From Spirosoma montaniterrae (GTDB taxonomy: Bacteria; Bacteroidota; Bacteroidia; Cytophagales; Spirosomataceae), in the NCBI RefSeq assembly GCF_001988955.1, contig NZ_CP014263.1:4896501-4960500 (forward strand): a DNA stretch of 64,000 nt, read 5' to 3'. The notes beneath the pieces were generated by a model. That model saw only the letters and a list, made by a program, of their open reading frames with translations, ran no database searches and was not told the DNA's origin. Numbering within the stretch: position 1 is the first letter of the stretch; the number at the start of each line of letters is the position of its first letter. Shown one piece after another: positions 8,748 to 17,398 of this stretch. Made by a program: the position numbers and the translations under genes.

Positions 8748-8783
8748 AACGCCCGGATGAGCTATCATTCGGGCGTTTTGCTT
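8748..8783 (+). terminator. rpsJ terminator
   Basis: A 13-bp stem with one G-T pair (8748-8760 with 8765-8777), a GCTA loop and a following TTTT-containing run lie 24 bases past the rpsJ stop. This hairpin overlaps the first ATG of the next open frame (8757), which argues against that start. Confidence 0.85.
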
Positions 8784-8864
8784 TTATCCTACATACTGGT
8801 TAACTATATTTGCCTTTTAAAAGAAACAGTGATAGCGTATTTTTGTACTTTTGAAAAAACAGAT

Positions 8865-10061
8865 TTGGAAACGCTGCTCGCAAAATCAGCAATTAAGCTA
8901 CAACGGGTGTCGACGCAATTTATGCGGGATGCTCTTGTGAAAGTCACATGGGCTGACAATCGGCTTATTGGTATAAAAGGTGCGCGGGGCGTTGGCAAAA
9001 CCACCCTTGTTCTGCAATATCTTAAGCTTAGTGGCTTTGCGTTGGAGCAAGCACTGTATGTAAGCTTGGATGACTTATATTTCAGCATGAACCGATTGTA
9101 TGACCTGGGAGCCAGCTTCACACGGCAGGGTGGGTTGGTTCTGGTGCTGGATGAAGTACATCGTTACGCCAACTGGTCGCAGGAGATAAAAAACTTATAC
9201 GATGACTTTCCTGACCTACGCATCATCTTCACAGGTTCATCGATCATACACCTCGAACGTGGCAAGGGCGACCTGAGTCGGCGGGCCGTCATGTATCAAC
9301 TACCGGGGTTATCGTTTAGAGAGTTTTTGCGGATTCAACAACTGGTTGCGTGGTCCCCAGTCAGCCTGACAGACCTGCTGGAGCGGCATACACAAATAGC
9401 CGCCGACCTGACAGCTTCGTTTAAGCCACTGGCTCATTGGGCTGATTATCTAAAGCACGGCTACTACCCTTATTTTCTCGAAAACAAGGAAGTTTACAGT
9501 CAGAAACTGACCGAGACTATCGCGCTTAGTCTCGAAATCGATTTACCGTCGGTTTATGGCATTAGCTATGCCACGGTCGACAAACTTAAGCAGCTATTGG
9601 TCGTATTGGCTGAGAGCGTACCACTTAAACCCAATATCAGCAAGCTCAGTGAGCAACTGCATACCACGCGAGGGCTGGTGGTTGAGTATATGCATTACCT
9701 CGAAGAACTGGGTATATTGCTGTTGTTACACCGAGACAGTTTTGGCGTTACCCGTTTGCAGAAACCAGAAAAAGTGTATTTGAGCCATCCAAACGTACAC
9801 TATGCATTGCATCAAAGCCAACCCAATAAAGGAACCATCCGGGAAAGCTTTTTATTAAGTCAAATCCACCTTGGTCATCAGGTCGAATACACAGAAGACG
9901 GCGATTTTAAGATTGACCGGCAGATAACCATTGAGGTAGGTGGAGCCAGTAAAAACCGACGTCAGCTTACGAACATTGAACAGGCTTATGTTGCCGCCAA
10001 TGACATAGAGGTGGGCTACGGACGCAAAATTCCGCTGTGGTTGTTTGGGCTGCTTTACTAA
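8865..10061 (+). CDS. AAA-family ATPase with DUF4143-like C-terminus
   Basis: The P-loop is GIKGARGVGKTT followed by LQYL, and the Walker B is LVLVLDEVHRYANW; FTGSS is the sensor-like motif. The rest, with a winged-helix-like stretch (LSEQLHTTRGLVVEYMHYLEELGIL) and a C-terminal nuclease-fold region (EYTEDGDFKIDRQITIEVGG), fits the AAA_14/DUF4143 ATP-binding proteins that are common in Bacteroidota and of unknown role. The TTG at 8865 gives the normal family N-terminus; the first ATG (8757) lies inside the rpsJ terminator. The gene is alone. Confidence 0.75.
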   Translation: METLLAKSAIKLQRVSTQFMRDALVKVTWADNRLIGIKGARGVGKTTLVLQYLKLSGFALEQALYVSLDDLYFSMNRLYDLGASFTRQGGLVLVLDEVHRYANWSQEIKNLYDDFPDLRIIFTGSSIIHLERGKGDLSRRAVMYQLPGLSFREFLRIQQLVAWSPVSLTDLLERHTQIAADLTASFKPLAHWADYLKHGYYPYFLENKEVYSQKLTETIALSLEIDLPSVYGISYATVDKLKQLLVVLAESVPLKPNISKLSEQLHTTRGLVVEYMHYLEELGILLLLHRDSFGVTRLQKPEKVYLSHPNVHYALHQSQPNKGTIRESFLLSQIHLGHQVEYTEDGDFKIDRQITIEVGGASKNRRQLTNIEQAYVAANDIEVGYGRKIPLWLFGLLY

Positions 10062-10197
10062 TTCAAATAATAGGCTATCAGCCCGTTGGCTACTACGCTA
10101 TTTTATCTCTTTTCATCTGAATCATACGCCCAATTTCCCTGTTTTCTTCGTATATTGATAACCCGGCACATAAGTCGGCGACGAAGAAAAAATAGCC

Positions 10198-12180
10198 ATG
10201 TTAAATGTTATTCAGCTACTCCCCGATTCTATTGCCAACCAGATCGCAGCCGGCGAGGTAGTGCAGCGGCCCGCGTCGGTGGTAAAGGAGTTGCTCGAAA
10301 ACTCGGTCGACGCGAAGGCTAAATCGATACAGGTAATTATTCGGGAAGCGGGGCGCAATCTAATCCAGATTGTAGACGACGGCGTAGGTATGACCGAAAC
10401 CGACGCCCGCATGAGTTTTGAACGACACGCCACCTCGAAAATTCGTACTTCAGACGATCTGTTCCGAATCCGCACAATGGGCTTTCGGGGCGAAGCTCTG
10501 GCGTCGATTGCTGCCGTGTCGCAGGTAGAAATGCGCACGCGCCGGGCCGAAGATGAGCTCGGTACGTTGATTCGGATCGAAGGCTCCGACATTAAAGCGC
10601 AGGAATCTATATCGTGTTTACCCGGCACGAATCTGCTCATTAAAAACCTGTTTTTCAATGTACCAGCCCGGCGTAACTTCCTGAAATCGAACTCGGTCGA
10701 AATGCGGCACGTGCTCGATGAGTTTCAGCGCGTGGCTCTGGCAAATCCCGAAGTGGCCTTTTCACTGTTTCATAACGACCAGGAAATTTATAACCTGCCT
10801 GCCGGGAAACTCAGCCGCCGAATTATCGACATGTTTGGCAAGAGTTACCGCGAGCAGTTGAATCAGTGCGAAGAAACGACACCCTACGTAACCGTGCGCG
10901 GTTATATTGGCAAGCCCGAATCGGCCAGGAAAACGCGTAACGAACAGTATTTCTTCGTTAACAACCGCTACGTCAAGCATAATTACCTGCACCATGCCGT
11001 AATTGGAGCCTACGAAGGCACGTTGCCCGAAGGGAGCCATCCGTTCTATGTGCTGTTTATTGACATTGACCCGTCGCACATCGACATCAACATTCACCCG
11101 ACCAAGACAGAAATCAAGTTCGACGACGAGCGATCCGTATATGCCATTATGATGGCCGCCGTTCGGAAAGCAGTAGGCGTGTATAACCTCTCCCCGTCGC
11201 TCGATTTCGAGTCTGACGTAAACTTTCTGGCGGGCGGTCGGTCGGCGGCACTTCAGCCTACGCCTATTACGCCGTCATGGGCATCGGGCGGGGCTTCGTC
11301 GGCTACTCCCGTTAGCGAACGCAGCTCAGGCCGTACCGACTCGCTCGACCGGGCAGCGGGCCGCAGTTTCGATCTACCCCGGCGCGACGCTCCGCCAAAG
11401 CCGAGCGTGAATAACTGGCAGGCGTTGTATGAGGGCGTGGCAACCCCCAAGACGGCAGACACCCCCGAAACGTCGCACGAAGGAGATTGGTTAGGGCCGG
11501 GCAGGTCTAACGTGCCAATGGCAGAGACAGCCGCCAACGGGGGCGAGGCCATCACACTCGGCAGTCGGGCCAATCAGTTACAGCTTATGGTGGAGCCAAC
11601 GGATGCTGGTGGTGTCGAAGGCGAAGCTATTTTGCAGATACAGAATCGCTATTTACTGGCACCGGTGCGGGCAGGTATGGCTGTGATAGACCAACGCCGG
11701 GCCTACGAACGGGTTTTGTACGATCAGTTTCAGGCAGCTTTGACGAAAGGCAGCGGAGCCTCGCAGCAACTCTTATTTCCGAAAACCGTGACGCTGTCGG
11801 CAGTTGATTTTCAGTTAGCTCTCGACCTGCGCCAGGACCTGACGAAACTGGGGTTTGAGTTCGATGAGTTGGGCCAGAACACCTTTATTATTCGGGGAGT
11901 GCCAACGCTGATGACGGGCGAGAGTGAGGAAGAGCTGTTTGCCAACCTCCTGGCACAACTCCGGGTCGACACTGGGCGACTAAAATTAGACCGGGCCGAA
12001 TCGCTGGCACGGTCGCTGGGGAAGCGGGCATCAGCGCGGCACACAACGCGGCTCAGTGCCATAGAGCGAAAAGCATTGGTCGATCAGTTGTTTGCCTCGA
12101 CCAACCCAAGCTATACGCCAACGGGCGAACCAGTGATAGTAATTTTATCGTTGGATAAAATTGCGGGACTTTTTCGCTGA
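10198..12180 (+). CDS. mutL: DNA mismatch repair protein MutL
   Basis: The N-terminal GHKL ATPase carries motif I (ELLENSVDAKA), motif II (DDGVGM) and motif III (GFRGEALASIAAVS). A transducer domain (NNRYVKHNYL, INIHPTKTEIKF) is followed by a low-conservation linker (residues ~345-460) and a dimerisation domain. In endonuclease-type MutL the C-terminus carries DQHA-x2-E-x4-E and CPHGRP; here the equivalents read DQRRAYERVLYD and TPTGEP, so the metal-binding residues are largely missing. MutL couples MutS mismatch recognition to strand excision. It is the first gene before the rhomboid pair, 35 bp upstream. Confidence 0.95.
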   Translation: MLNVIQLLPDSIANQIAAGEVVQRPASVVKELLENSVDAKAKSIQVIIREAGRNLIQIVDDGVGMTETDARMSFERHATSKIRTSDDLFRIRTMGFRGEALASIAAVSQVEMRTRRAEDELGTLIRIEGSDIKAQESISCLPGTNLLIKNLFFNVPARRNFLKSNSVEMRHVLDEFQRVALANPEVAFSLFHNDQEIYNLPAGKLSRRIIDMFGKSYREQLNQCEETTPYVTVRGYIGKPESARKTRNEQYFFVNNRYVKHNYLHHAVIGAYEGTLPEGSHPFYVLFIDIDPSHIDINIHPTKTEIKFDDERSVYAIMMAAVRKAVGVYNLSPSLDFESDVNFLAGGRSAALQPTPITPSWASGGASSATPVSERSSGRTDSLDRAAGRSFDLPRRDAPPKPSVNNWQALYEGVATPKTADTPETSHEGDWLGPGRSNVPMAETAANGGEAITLGSRANQLQLMVEPTDAGGVEGEAILQIQNRYLLAPVRAGMAVIDQRRAYERVLYDQFQAALTKGSGASQQLLFPKTVTLSAVDFQLALDLRQDLTKLGFEFDELGQNTFIIRGVPTLMTGESEEELFANLLAQLRVDTGRLKLDRAESLARSLGKRASARHTTRLSAIERKALVDQLFASTNPSYTPTGEPVIVILSLDKIAGLFR

Positions 12181-12215
12181 CAAATCGGTTAATATCGTAA
12201 ATTAACGAATAAACA

Positions 12216-12995
12216 ATGTTTGCACTCACGCCGGTCGTTCGCGCTTTATTGCTACTCAACGTTGTCGCTTTTATTTTCACGAATGATCAGGTTATCGAAC
12301 AGTTTGGCTTGCATTCGTTTCTGTCGGATTTGTTTAATCCGATTCAGTTGCTAACGCATATGTTTTTGCATGGCGGTTTCGGGCATATTTTCAGCAACAT
12401 GCTGGGGCTGATTGTGTTCGGGCCAATGCTGGAGCAATTCTGGGGGGCGCAGCGGTTCACGTTCTTTTACTTTTTCACGGGTATTGGCGCAGCCCTGCTG
12501 TTTTCGGGAATCAATTATTATGAGATGCGCGACGTATATGAAGCCGTTCAGGCTTATCGGGCTAATCCAACACCCGATGCGTTTATCGGGTTCTTTACGC
12601 AACACGCCAATTCGCTCTACGACCGGGTAACCGATTTCATTAACCAATATGAAGCGCAACCCAATAGTCAGCGATTAGTCGACGGAAGCGTACAGATTAT
12701 TAATCGGTACTATCTAAATCAGGTAGACCAACCAATGGTTGGGGCTTCTGGTGCGATTTTTGGGGTGATTATGGGGTTTGGCCTGCTGTTTCCAAACACT
12801 GAGTTATTTTTATTGTTTCCTCCTATACCGATTAAGGCGAAATACCTCGTTATCTTTTACGGGGCCTACGAGTTGTATTCGGGCGTATATAGAGCGCAAT
12901 CAGATAACGTAGCCCATTTTGCCCACATTGGGGGCATGTTATTTGCATTCATATTGGTAAAATACTGGGGTTCACAACGGAAAACGTTTTATTAG
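12216..12995 (+). CDS. Rhomboid family intramembrane serine protease (first of two)
   Basis: This 259-residue multi-pass protein contains HGGFGHIFSNMLGL, the catalytic serine motif GASGAIFGV (residues ~184-192) and the catalytic histidine helix AHFAHIGGM. An insertion of about 60 polar residues (roughly 100-165) between TM segments is typical of the Bacteroidota subfamily. Rhomboids cut single-pass membrane proteins within the bilayer. Its stop abuts the next rhomboid gene, so the two form an operon; mutL lies just upstream in the same direction. Confidence 0.9.
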   Translation: MFALTPVVRALLLLNVVAFIFTNDQVIEQFGLHSFLSDLFNPIQLLTHMFLHGGFGHIFSNMLGLIVFGPMLEQFWGAQRFTFFYFFTGIGAALLFSGINYYEMRDVYEAVQAYRANPTPDAFIGFFTQHANSLYDRVTDFINQYEAQPNSQRLVDGSVQIINRYYLNQVDQPMVGASGAIFGVIMGFGLLFPNTELFLLFPPIPIKAKYLVIFYGAYELYSGVYRAQSDNVAHFAHIGGMLFAFILVKYWGSQRKTFY

Positions 12996-12997
12996 TG

Positions 12998-13924
12998 ATG
13001 AGCGGGTTGTTTGATGACTTTCGAAGCGAATTCAGCAAGCCCAACAACACGTTGGTGCAGTTGATATTAGTGAACCTGGTGGTGTTTCTGGTGCTGTTGC
13101 TCACCAAAGTGGGTCTGACAATCGCCAACGAATCGCCCATGTATTATCTGGTTCGGGAACAATTGATGATTCCGGGCGGTATTGGTGCGTTCATCCAAAA
13201 ACCCTGGACGCTGTTTACTTATTTTTTCGCGCACGACGAAATTTTTCACATCCTCTACAATATGCTGTTTCTGTACTGGTTTGGTCGGCTGATCGACGAG
13301 TACTTAGGCAGTCGCCGACTGGTTGGGCTGTATTTTATGGGCGGCATTGCCGGTGGATTGCTTTACCTGATTATGTACAATACCGTGCCTTACTTTCAGG
13401 GGCAGGCCGAAGTAGCCCGAATGCTCGGCGCATCGGGAGCGGCTTTTTCGGTAGCGGTTGGAGCGGCTACACTCTTGCCTAATTATACCTTTCATCTGCT
13501 GTTTTTTGGCCCGGTTCGTATTAAATACATCGTTTTCTTCTTCATCATTTTATCGGTAGCGCAGTCGGCAGGCACCAACGCGGGTGGTAATCTCGCTCAT
13601 TTAGGCGGAGCATTAATGGGCTTTTGCTATGTGAAACTACTGCAAAACGGCACCGACCTGGGTCGCCCCATTTACTGGCTGGCCGATGGCTGGTCGAACC
13701 TGCTTCGACCCAAGCCACCTGTTAAGGTTTCGTATCGGCAACGGAGCAATGCCAGTGCGCAAACTGCAAGCCCGTTTGTGTCGTCTGGAAGCTCGTCTAC
13801 AGCCGCGTCTGCACCTGATCAGGATGAGGTGGATATGATTTTGGATAAAATTTCCCGGTCGGGCTATGAGAGCCTCACACGTGAAGAAAAACAAAAACTT
13901 TTCCGCGCCAGTCAGCGGAACTGA
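12998..13924 (+). CDS. Rhomboid family intramembrane serine protease (second of two)
   Basis: The rhomboid core has HDEIFHILYNMLFLYWFG, the serine motif GASGAAFSVAVG and the histidine motif NLAHLGGALMGF. A GTG at 12995 is in frame just ahead of the ATG at 12998; either gives near-overlap with the preceding gene's stop. The C-terminal ~45 residues (DEVDMILDKISRSGYESLT, then an EEKQKLF helix) form the small cytosolic tail seen on many Bacteroidota rhomboids (DUF6576-like). A terminator follows the stop. Confidence 0.9.
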   Translation: MSGLFDDFRSEFSKPNNTLVQLILVNLVVFLVLLLTKVGLTIANESPMYYLVREQLMIPGGIGAFIQKPWTLFTYFFAHDEIFHILYNMLFLYWFGRLIDEYLGSRRLVGLYFMGGIAGGLLYLIMYNTVPYFQGQAEVARMLGASGAAFSVAVGAATLLPNYTFHLLFFGPVRIKYIVFFFIILSVAQSAGTNAGGNLAHLGGALMGFCYVKLLQNGTDLGRPIYWLADGWSNLLRPKPPVKVSYRQRSNASAQTASPFVSSGSSSTAASAPDQDEVDMILDKISRSGYESLTREEKQKLFRASQRN

Positions 13925-13943
13925 AGTGATTTTCTACAATCTG

Positions 13944-13993
13944 AAGCCTCGCTGCGCTCGTATATCATAGAGCGGGCGGGGCTTGGTTTTTTT
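13944..13993 (+). terminator. Terminator of the mutL/rhomboid unit
   Basis: A 15-bp GC-rich stem with one bulge and two G-T pairs (arms about 13944-13959 and 13970-13984) encloses a 10-base AT loop and is followed by seven Ts. Confidence 0.8.
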
Positions 13994-14109
13994 CAATTCG
14001 ACCAAAACGGCTTACCTTCGTCCTTTCAAACACACAGCCCAAAACGACCGGCGAAACATTGTACTTTGTGTGTTTGTTGTTGTGACACAGACGCTTCTCA
14101 GCTACTGAT

Positions 14110-16044
14110 ATGCTAATCACCCCCGGCAACCTGCTGGCTACCGTTACTACGCCCGCCGATCTCCGTAAACTTGATAAAGTACAACTACCCCAATTAGCCG
14201 ACGAACTTCGTCAGTTTATTATTGACGATGTGTCGGTATACGGCGGTCATTTTGGGGCAAGTCTCGGCGTTGTTGAGCTTACAGTCGCGCTTCACTACGT
14301 ATTCAATACCCCTGACGATCAATTAGTTTGGGACGTGGGCCATCAGGCATACGGCCACAAAATACTGACCGGTCGGCGCGATAAATTTCACACACAACGC
14401 TTTTACAAAGGCTTGTCGGGTTTTCCGAAGCGTAAAGAGAGTGAATATGATGCGTTTGGCGTAGGCCATTCGTCAACGTCGATTTCAGCCGCTTTGGGTA
14501 TGGCAATTGCGTCGCAGTTGCAGGGAAATACGCAGCGCAACCATATTGCTGTTATTGGCGATGGTGCCATGACGGCGGGGGAAGCGTTCGAGGGGATGAA
14601 CCACGCCGGGGCCACCGATAGCAATCTGCTGATCGTACTTAACGACAACTGCATGAGCATTGACCCCAATGTGGGTGCTTTGCGCGAATACCTGACGGAT
14701 ATTACGACCTCGCAGACCTACAATCGGGTTAAAGACGAAATCTGGAACCTGCTGGGTAAAATGGATAAATTGGGCAAAACTGCCCAGGAATTAGTATCGC
14801 AGGTGCAGTCGGGAATTAAAAGTTCGCTGCTGGAACAGAGCAACCTGTTCGAGTCGCTGAACCTCCGCTATTTCGGCCCCATCGACGGACACGACATCGA
14901 TCATTTGGTGAGCGTACTCGAAGATTTGAAGCATATTCCCGGCCCGAAATTACTGCACGTGCTGACGGTGAAAGGCAAGGGATATGCACCTGCCGAAAAA
15001 GATCAGACCAAATGGCACGCGCCCGGCTTGTTCGATAAGGTGACGGGGGTTATCCAGAAGAAAGTTCATGATATGCCCCAGCCGCCCAAATACCAGGATG
15101 TTTTTGGGCATACGCTGGTTGAACTGGCTGAGCAGAATCCGCGCATTGTGGGTGTTACACCTGCTATGCCGTCAGGATCGTCCATGAATATCATGATGAA
15201 GGCCATGCCGAAGCGGGCGTTCGATGTGGGCATTGCCGAACAGCACGCGGTAACGTTCTCGGCGGGCATGGCAACGCAGGGCGAAGTGGTATTCTGTAAT
15301 ATTTATTCAACCTTTATGCAACGGGCTTATGATCAGGTCATTCACGACGTTTGCATTCAGGAACTGCCCGTTATTTTCTGCCTCGACCGGGCCGGTTTCG
15401 CCGGAGCCGATGGGCCAACCCACCACGGAGCCTATGATCTGGCCTACATGCGTTGCGTACCGAATATGATTGTGGCCGCGCCAATGAATGAGCAGGAACT
15501 CAGAAATATGATGTTTACGGCTCAGTCGGATGAGATACAACAGGGCAAGCGGGCGTTTACCATTCGTTACCCGCGTGGCGAAGGGGTGATGCCCAACTGG
15601 CGCACTCCGCTCGAAAAGCAGGAAATTGGTAAAGGCCGCATGATTCAGGACGGCGAAGACGTAGCTATTCTGACCATCGGGCATATTGGAAACTATGTCA
15701 CAAAGGCATCAGACATGCTGGCGAAAGAAGGTATCCGACCTGCTCATGTTGACATGCGTTATGTTAAACCCCTCGACGAAGAACTTTTACATCAGATTTT
15801 CAGCCGTTTTGATCGGGTGCTGACCGTAGAAGACGGTTGCCTGATGGGCGGCTTTGGCAGTGCCGTGCTGGAATTTATGGCCGAACACGGCTACTCGGCC
15901 CGTGTTAAACGCTTAGGTATTCCCGACGCCGTTATCGAACACGGCGAACAAATCGAACTCCACCGCGAATGTGGCTTCGACCCCAACGGTATTGCCGAAG
16001 CTGTGCGTGAGTTGCTCTACGCAGGTAGTCGGGTGACAGTATAA
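14110..16044 (+). CDS. dxs: 1-deoxy-D-xylulose-5-phosphate synthase
   Basis: This 644-residue thiamine-diphosphate enzyme condenses pyruvate and glyceraldehyde 3-phosphate, the entry step of the MEP isoprenoid pathway. Visible signatures are GGHFGASLGVVELTVALH, WDVGHQAYGHKILTGRR, the ThDP motif GDGAMTAGEAFEGMNHAG ending in NDNCMSI, GPIDGHD, and the transketolase pyrimidine-binding region DVGIAEQHAVTFSAGMA and DRAGFAGADGPTHHGAYD. Length and motif order are normal. It is a single gene, separated from aspartate kinase by an 88-bp fold-back repeat. Confidence 0.96.
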   Translation: MLITPGNLLATVTTPADLRKLDKVQLPQLADELRQFIIDDVSVYGGHFGASLGVVELTVALHYVFNTPDDQLVWDVGHQAYGHKILTGRRDKFHTQRFYKGLSGFPKRKESEYDAFGVGHSSTSISAALGMAIASQLQGNTQRNHIAVIGDGAMTAGEAFEGMNHAGATDSNLLIVLNDNCMSIDPNVGALREYLTDITTSQTYNRVKDEIWNLLGKMDKLGKTAQELVSQVQSGIKSSLLEQSNLFESLNLRYFGPIDGHDIDHLVSVLEDLKHIPGPKLLHVLTVKGKGYAPAEKDQTKWHAPGLFDKVTGVIQKKVHDMPQPPKYQDVFGHTLVELAEQNPRIVGVTPAMPSGSSMNIMMKAMPKRAFDVGIAEQHAVTFSAGMATQGEVVFCNIYSTFMQRAYDQVIHDVCIQELPVIFCLDRAGFAGADGPTHHGAYDLAYMRCVPNMIVAAPMNEQELRNMMFTAQSDEIQQGKRAFTIRYPRGEGVMPNWRTPLEKQEIGKGRMIQDGEDVAILTIGHIGNYVTKASDMLAKEGIRPAHVDMRYVKPLDEELLHQIFSRFDRVLTVEDGCLMGGFGSAVLEFMAEHGYSARVKRLGIPDAVIEHGEQIELHRECGFDPNGIAEAVRELLYAGSRVTV

Positions 16045-16054
16045 AAAATTGAAT

Positions 16055-16142
16055 GGAACACGGATTATACGGATGCTGCGGATAAACACAGATATAACCA
16101 AAAACCTGTGTTTATCCGCAGCATCCGTATAATCCGTGTTCC
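16055..16142. repeat. Perfect 37-bp inverted repeat with 14-base loop (88-bp fold-back element)
   Basis: The left arm (16055-16091) and right arm (16106-16142) are exact reverse complements, 37 of 37. The arms contain the stuttering units CGGATTATACGGATGCTGCGGAT. There is no T-run, so it is not a normal terminator. It fills nearly the whole gap between dxs and aspartate kinase and ends 11 bases before the kinase start codon, where the hairpin could affect mRNA stability or translation. Confidence 0.95.
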
Positions 16143-16153
16143 CCTTTACCGAT

Positions 16154-17386
16154 ATGAAGGTTTTTAAGTTTGGCGGGGCATCGGTGAAAGATGCTGCCGG
16201 TGTGCTCAATTTGGCTCAAATTGTACGAACGCAAGGGCAGAACGCCGTAGTAGTGGTTTCGGCAATGGGTAAAACAACCAACGCGCTCGAAGAGGTAGTA
16301 CGGGCGTATGCCGCAGCCGACTTAGATGCAATGCACCGGCATTGGGAAGTCGTTAAGCAGTACCATGAGCAGATTTTGGCTGATCTGGGCTTGGGCATTG
16401 GCGTTATCGACGACTTGCTGTATGACCTCGACGGCTACCTGAAAACGCCCCCGCAAGGCACATACAACGCTATCTACGACCAGATTGTCTCGGTTGGTGA
16501 ACTACTTTCGACCCGAGTCGTGGGTGTTTGCCTGGCACAGGTCAGCTTGCCCGTGCGTTGGCTCGATGCCCGACAGCTTGTTCGTACCGATGCTACTTTC
16601 CGCGAAGGACGTGTTGACTGGGCCGAAACTGCTTTGCGAATTACGAAAGCGGTTACTGGAGAGTTTGTTGCTGTTACACAAGGTTTTATCGGTCAAACCA
16701 TTGATGGGCGCACAACAACGCTGGGCCGTGAAGGGTCTGACTATACAGCCGCCATTTTTGCGTATTGCCTGAATGCCAAAAGCGTTACGATCTGGAAAGA
16801 CGTGCCGGGGGTGCTGAATGCCGACCCGAAATGGTTCGATGATACAGTTTTACTGGAAAAACTGACGTACCAGGATGCCATTGAACTCGCTTATTACGGC
16901 GCGACGGTTATTCACCCAAAAACGATTAAGCCGCTTCAGAATAAAAATATTCCGCTCTACGTCCGGTCGTTTCTGAAACCCGACGCGCCCGGCACGGTCA
17001 TCGGTAACTTTGAGGGACATTTGACGATGCCGTCGTTCATCTTCAAAATCGATCAGGTATTAATTTCGCTACACCCGAACGATTTTTCGTTCATTGCCGA
17101 AGACAACCTAAGCCGGATTTTTGGCCGATTTGCGCAGGCAGGCGTAAAAATTAACCTGATGCAGAATACGGCAATCAGTTTTTCAGTCGTAGTCGATCAG
17201 AACGCTGACCGGGTACCCGCTCTGCTGGAGCAACTTCGCCAGGATTTTCGCGTGACCTACAACGAAAATCTGGAGTTGATTACCATTCGTTATTACGACC
17301 AAAGCACTATTGAGCGGGTGCTGATCGACAAAAAGTTGCTGCTGGAGCAGAAAAGCCGGTATACGGTGCAGTTGGTGGTGCGATAG
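16154..17386 (+). CDS. lysC: Aspartate kinase
   Basis: The start MKVFKFGGASVKDAAGV is the family signature; a GTG at 16136 lies in frame but inside the fold-back repeat and is rejected. The protein phosphorylates aspartate, the first step toward lysine, threonine, methionine and diaminopimelate. The kinase domain shows VVVSAMGKTTN, TLGREGSDYTAAIFA and the ELAYYGATVIHPKTI segment. The C-terminal ~110 residues form ACT-type regulatory sequence (ISLHPNDFSFIAEDNLSRIF). It is monofunctional, without a fused homoserine dehydrogenase, at 410 residues. Confidence 0.93.
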   Translation: MKVFKFGGASVKDAAGVLNLAQIVRTQGQNAVVVVSAMGKTTNALEEVVRAYAAADLDAMHRHWEVVKQYHEQILADLGLGIGVIDDLLYDLDGYLKTPPQGTYNAIYDQIVSVGELLSTRVVGVCLAQVSLPVRWLDARQLVRTDATFREGRVDWAETALRITKAVTGEFVAVTQGFIGQTIDGRTTTLGREGSDYTAAIFAYCLNAKSVTIWKDVPGVLNADPKWFDDTVLLEKLTYQDAIELAYYGATVIHPKTIKPLQNKNIPLYVRSFLKPDAPGTVIGNFEGHLTMPSFIFKIDQVLISLHPNDFSFIAEDNLSRIFGRFAQAGVKINLMQNTAISFSVVVDQNADRVPALLEQLRQDFRVTYNENLELITIRYYDQSTIERVLIDKKLLLEQKSRYTVQLVVR

Positions 17387-17398
17387 TGTTGGGGCAAA

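Noticed and set aside
8757..8864. Upstream ATG start for the AAA ATPase
   Set aside because: The ATG at 8757 lies in the stem of the rpsJ terminator and the added 36 residues do not resemble the family; the TTG at 8865 gives the expected N-terminus.
10086..10322. A 78-codon frame before and overlapping mutL
   Set aside because: It runs out of frame into conserved mutL coding sequence and has a basic, low-complexity composition; no sign of a real product.
14040..14109. A Bacteroidota promoter in front of dxs
   Set aside because: The best candidate reads TACTTTG, one base short of TAnnTTTG, with no TTG at the right spacing, so it is not reported as a feature.
16136..16153. GTG start for aspartate kinase
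   Set aside because: The GTG lies inside the right arm of the fold-back repeat; the ATG at 16154 gives the exact family N-terminus MKVFKFGGASV.
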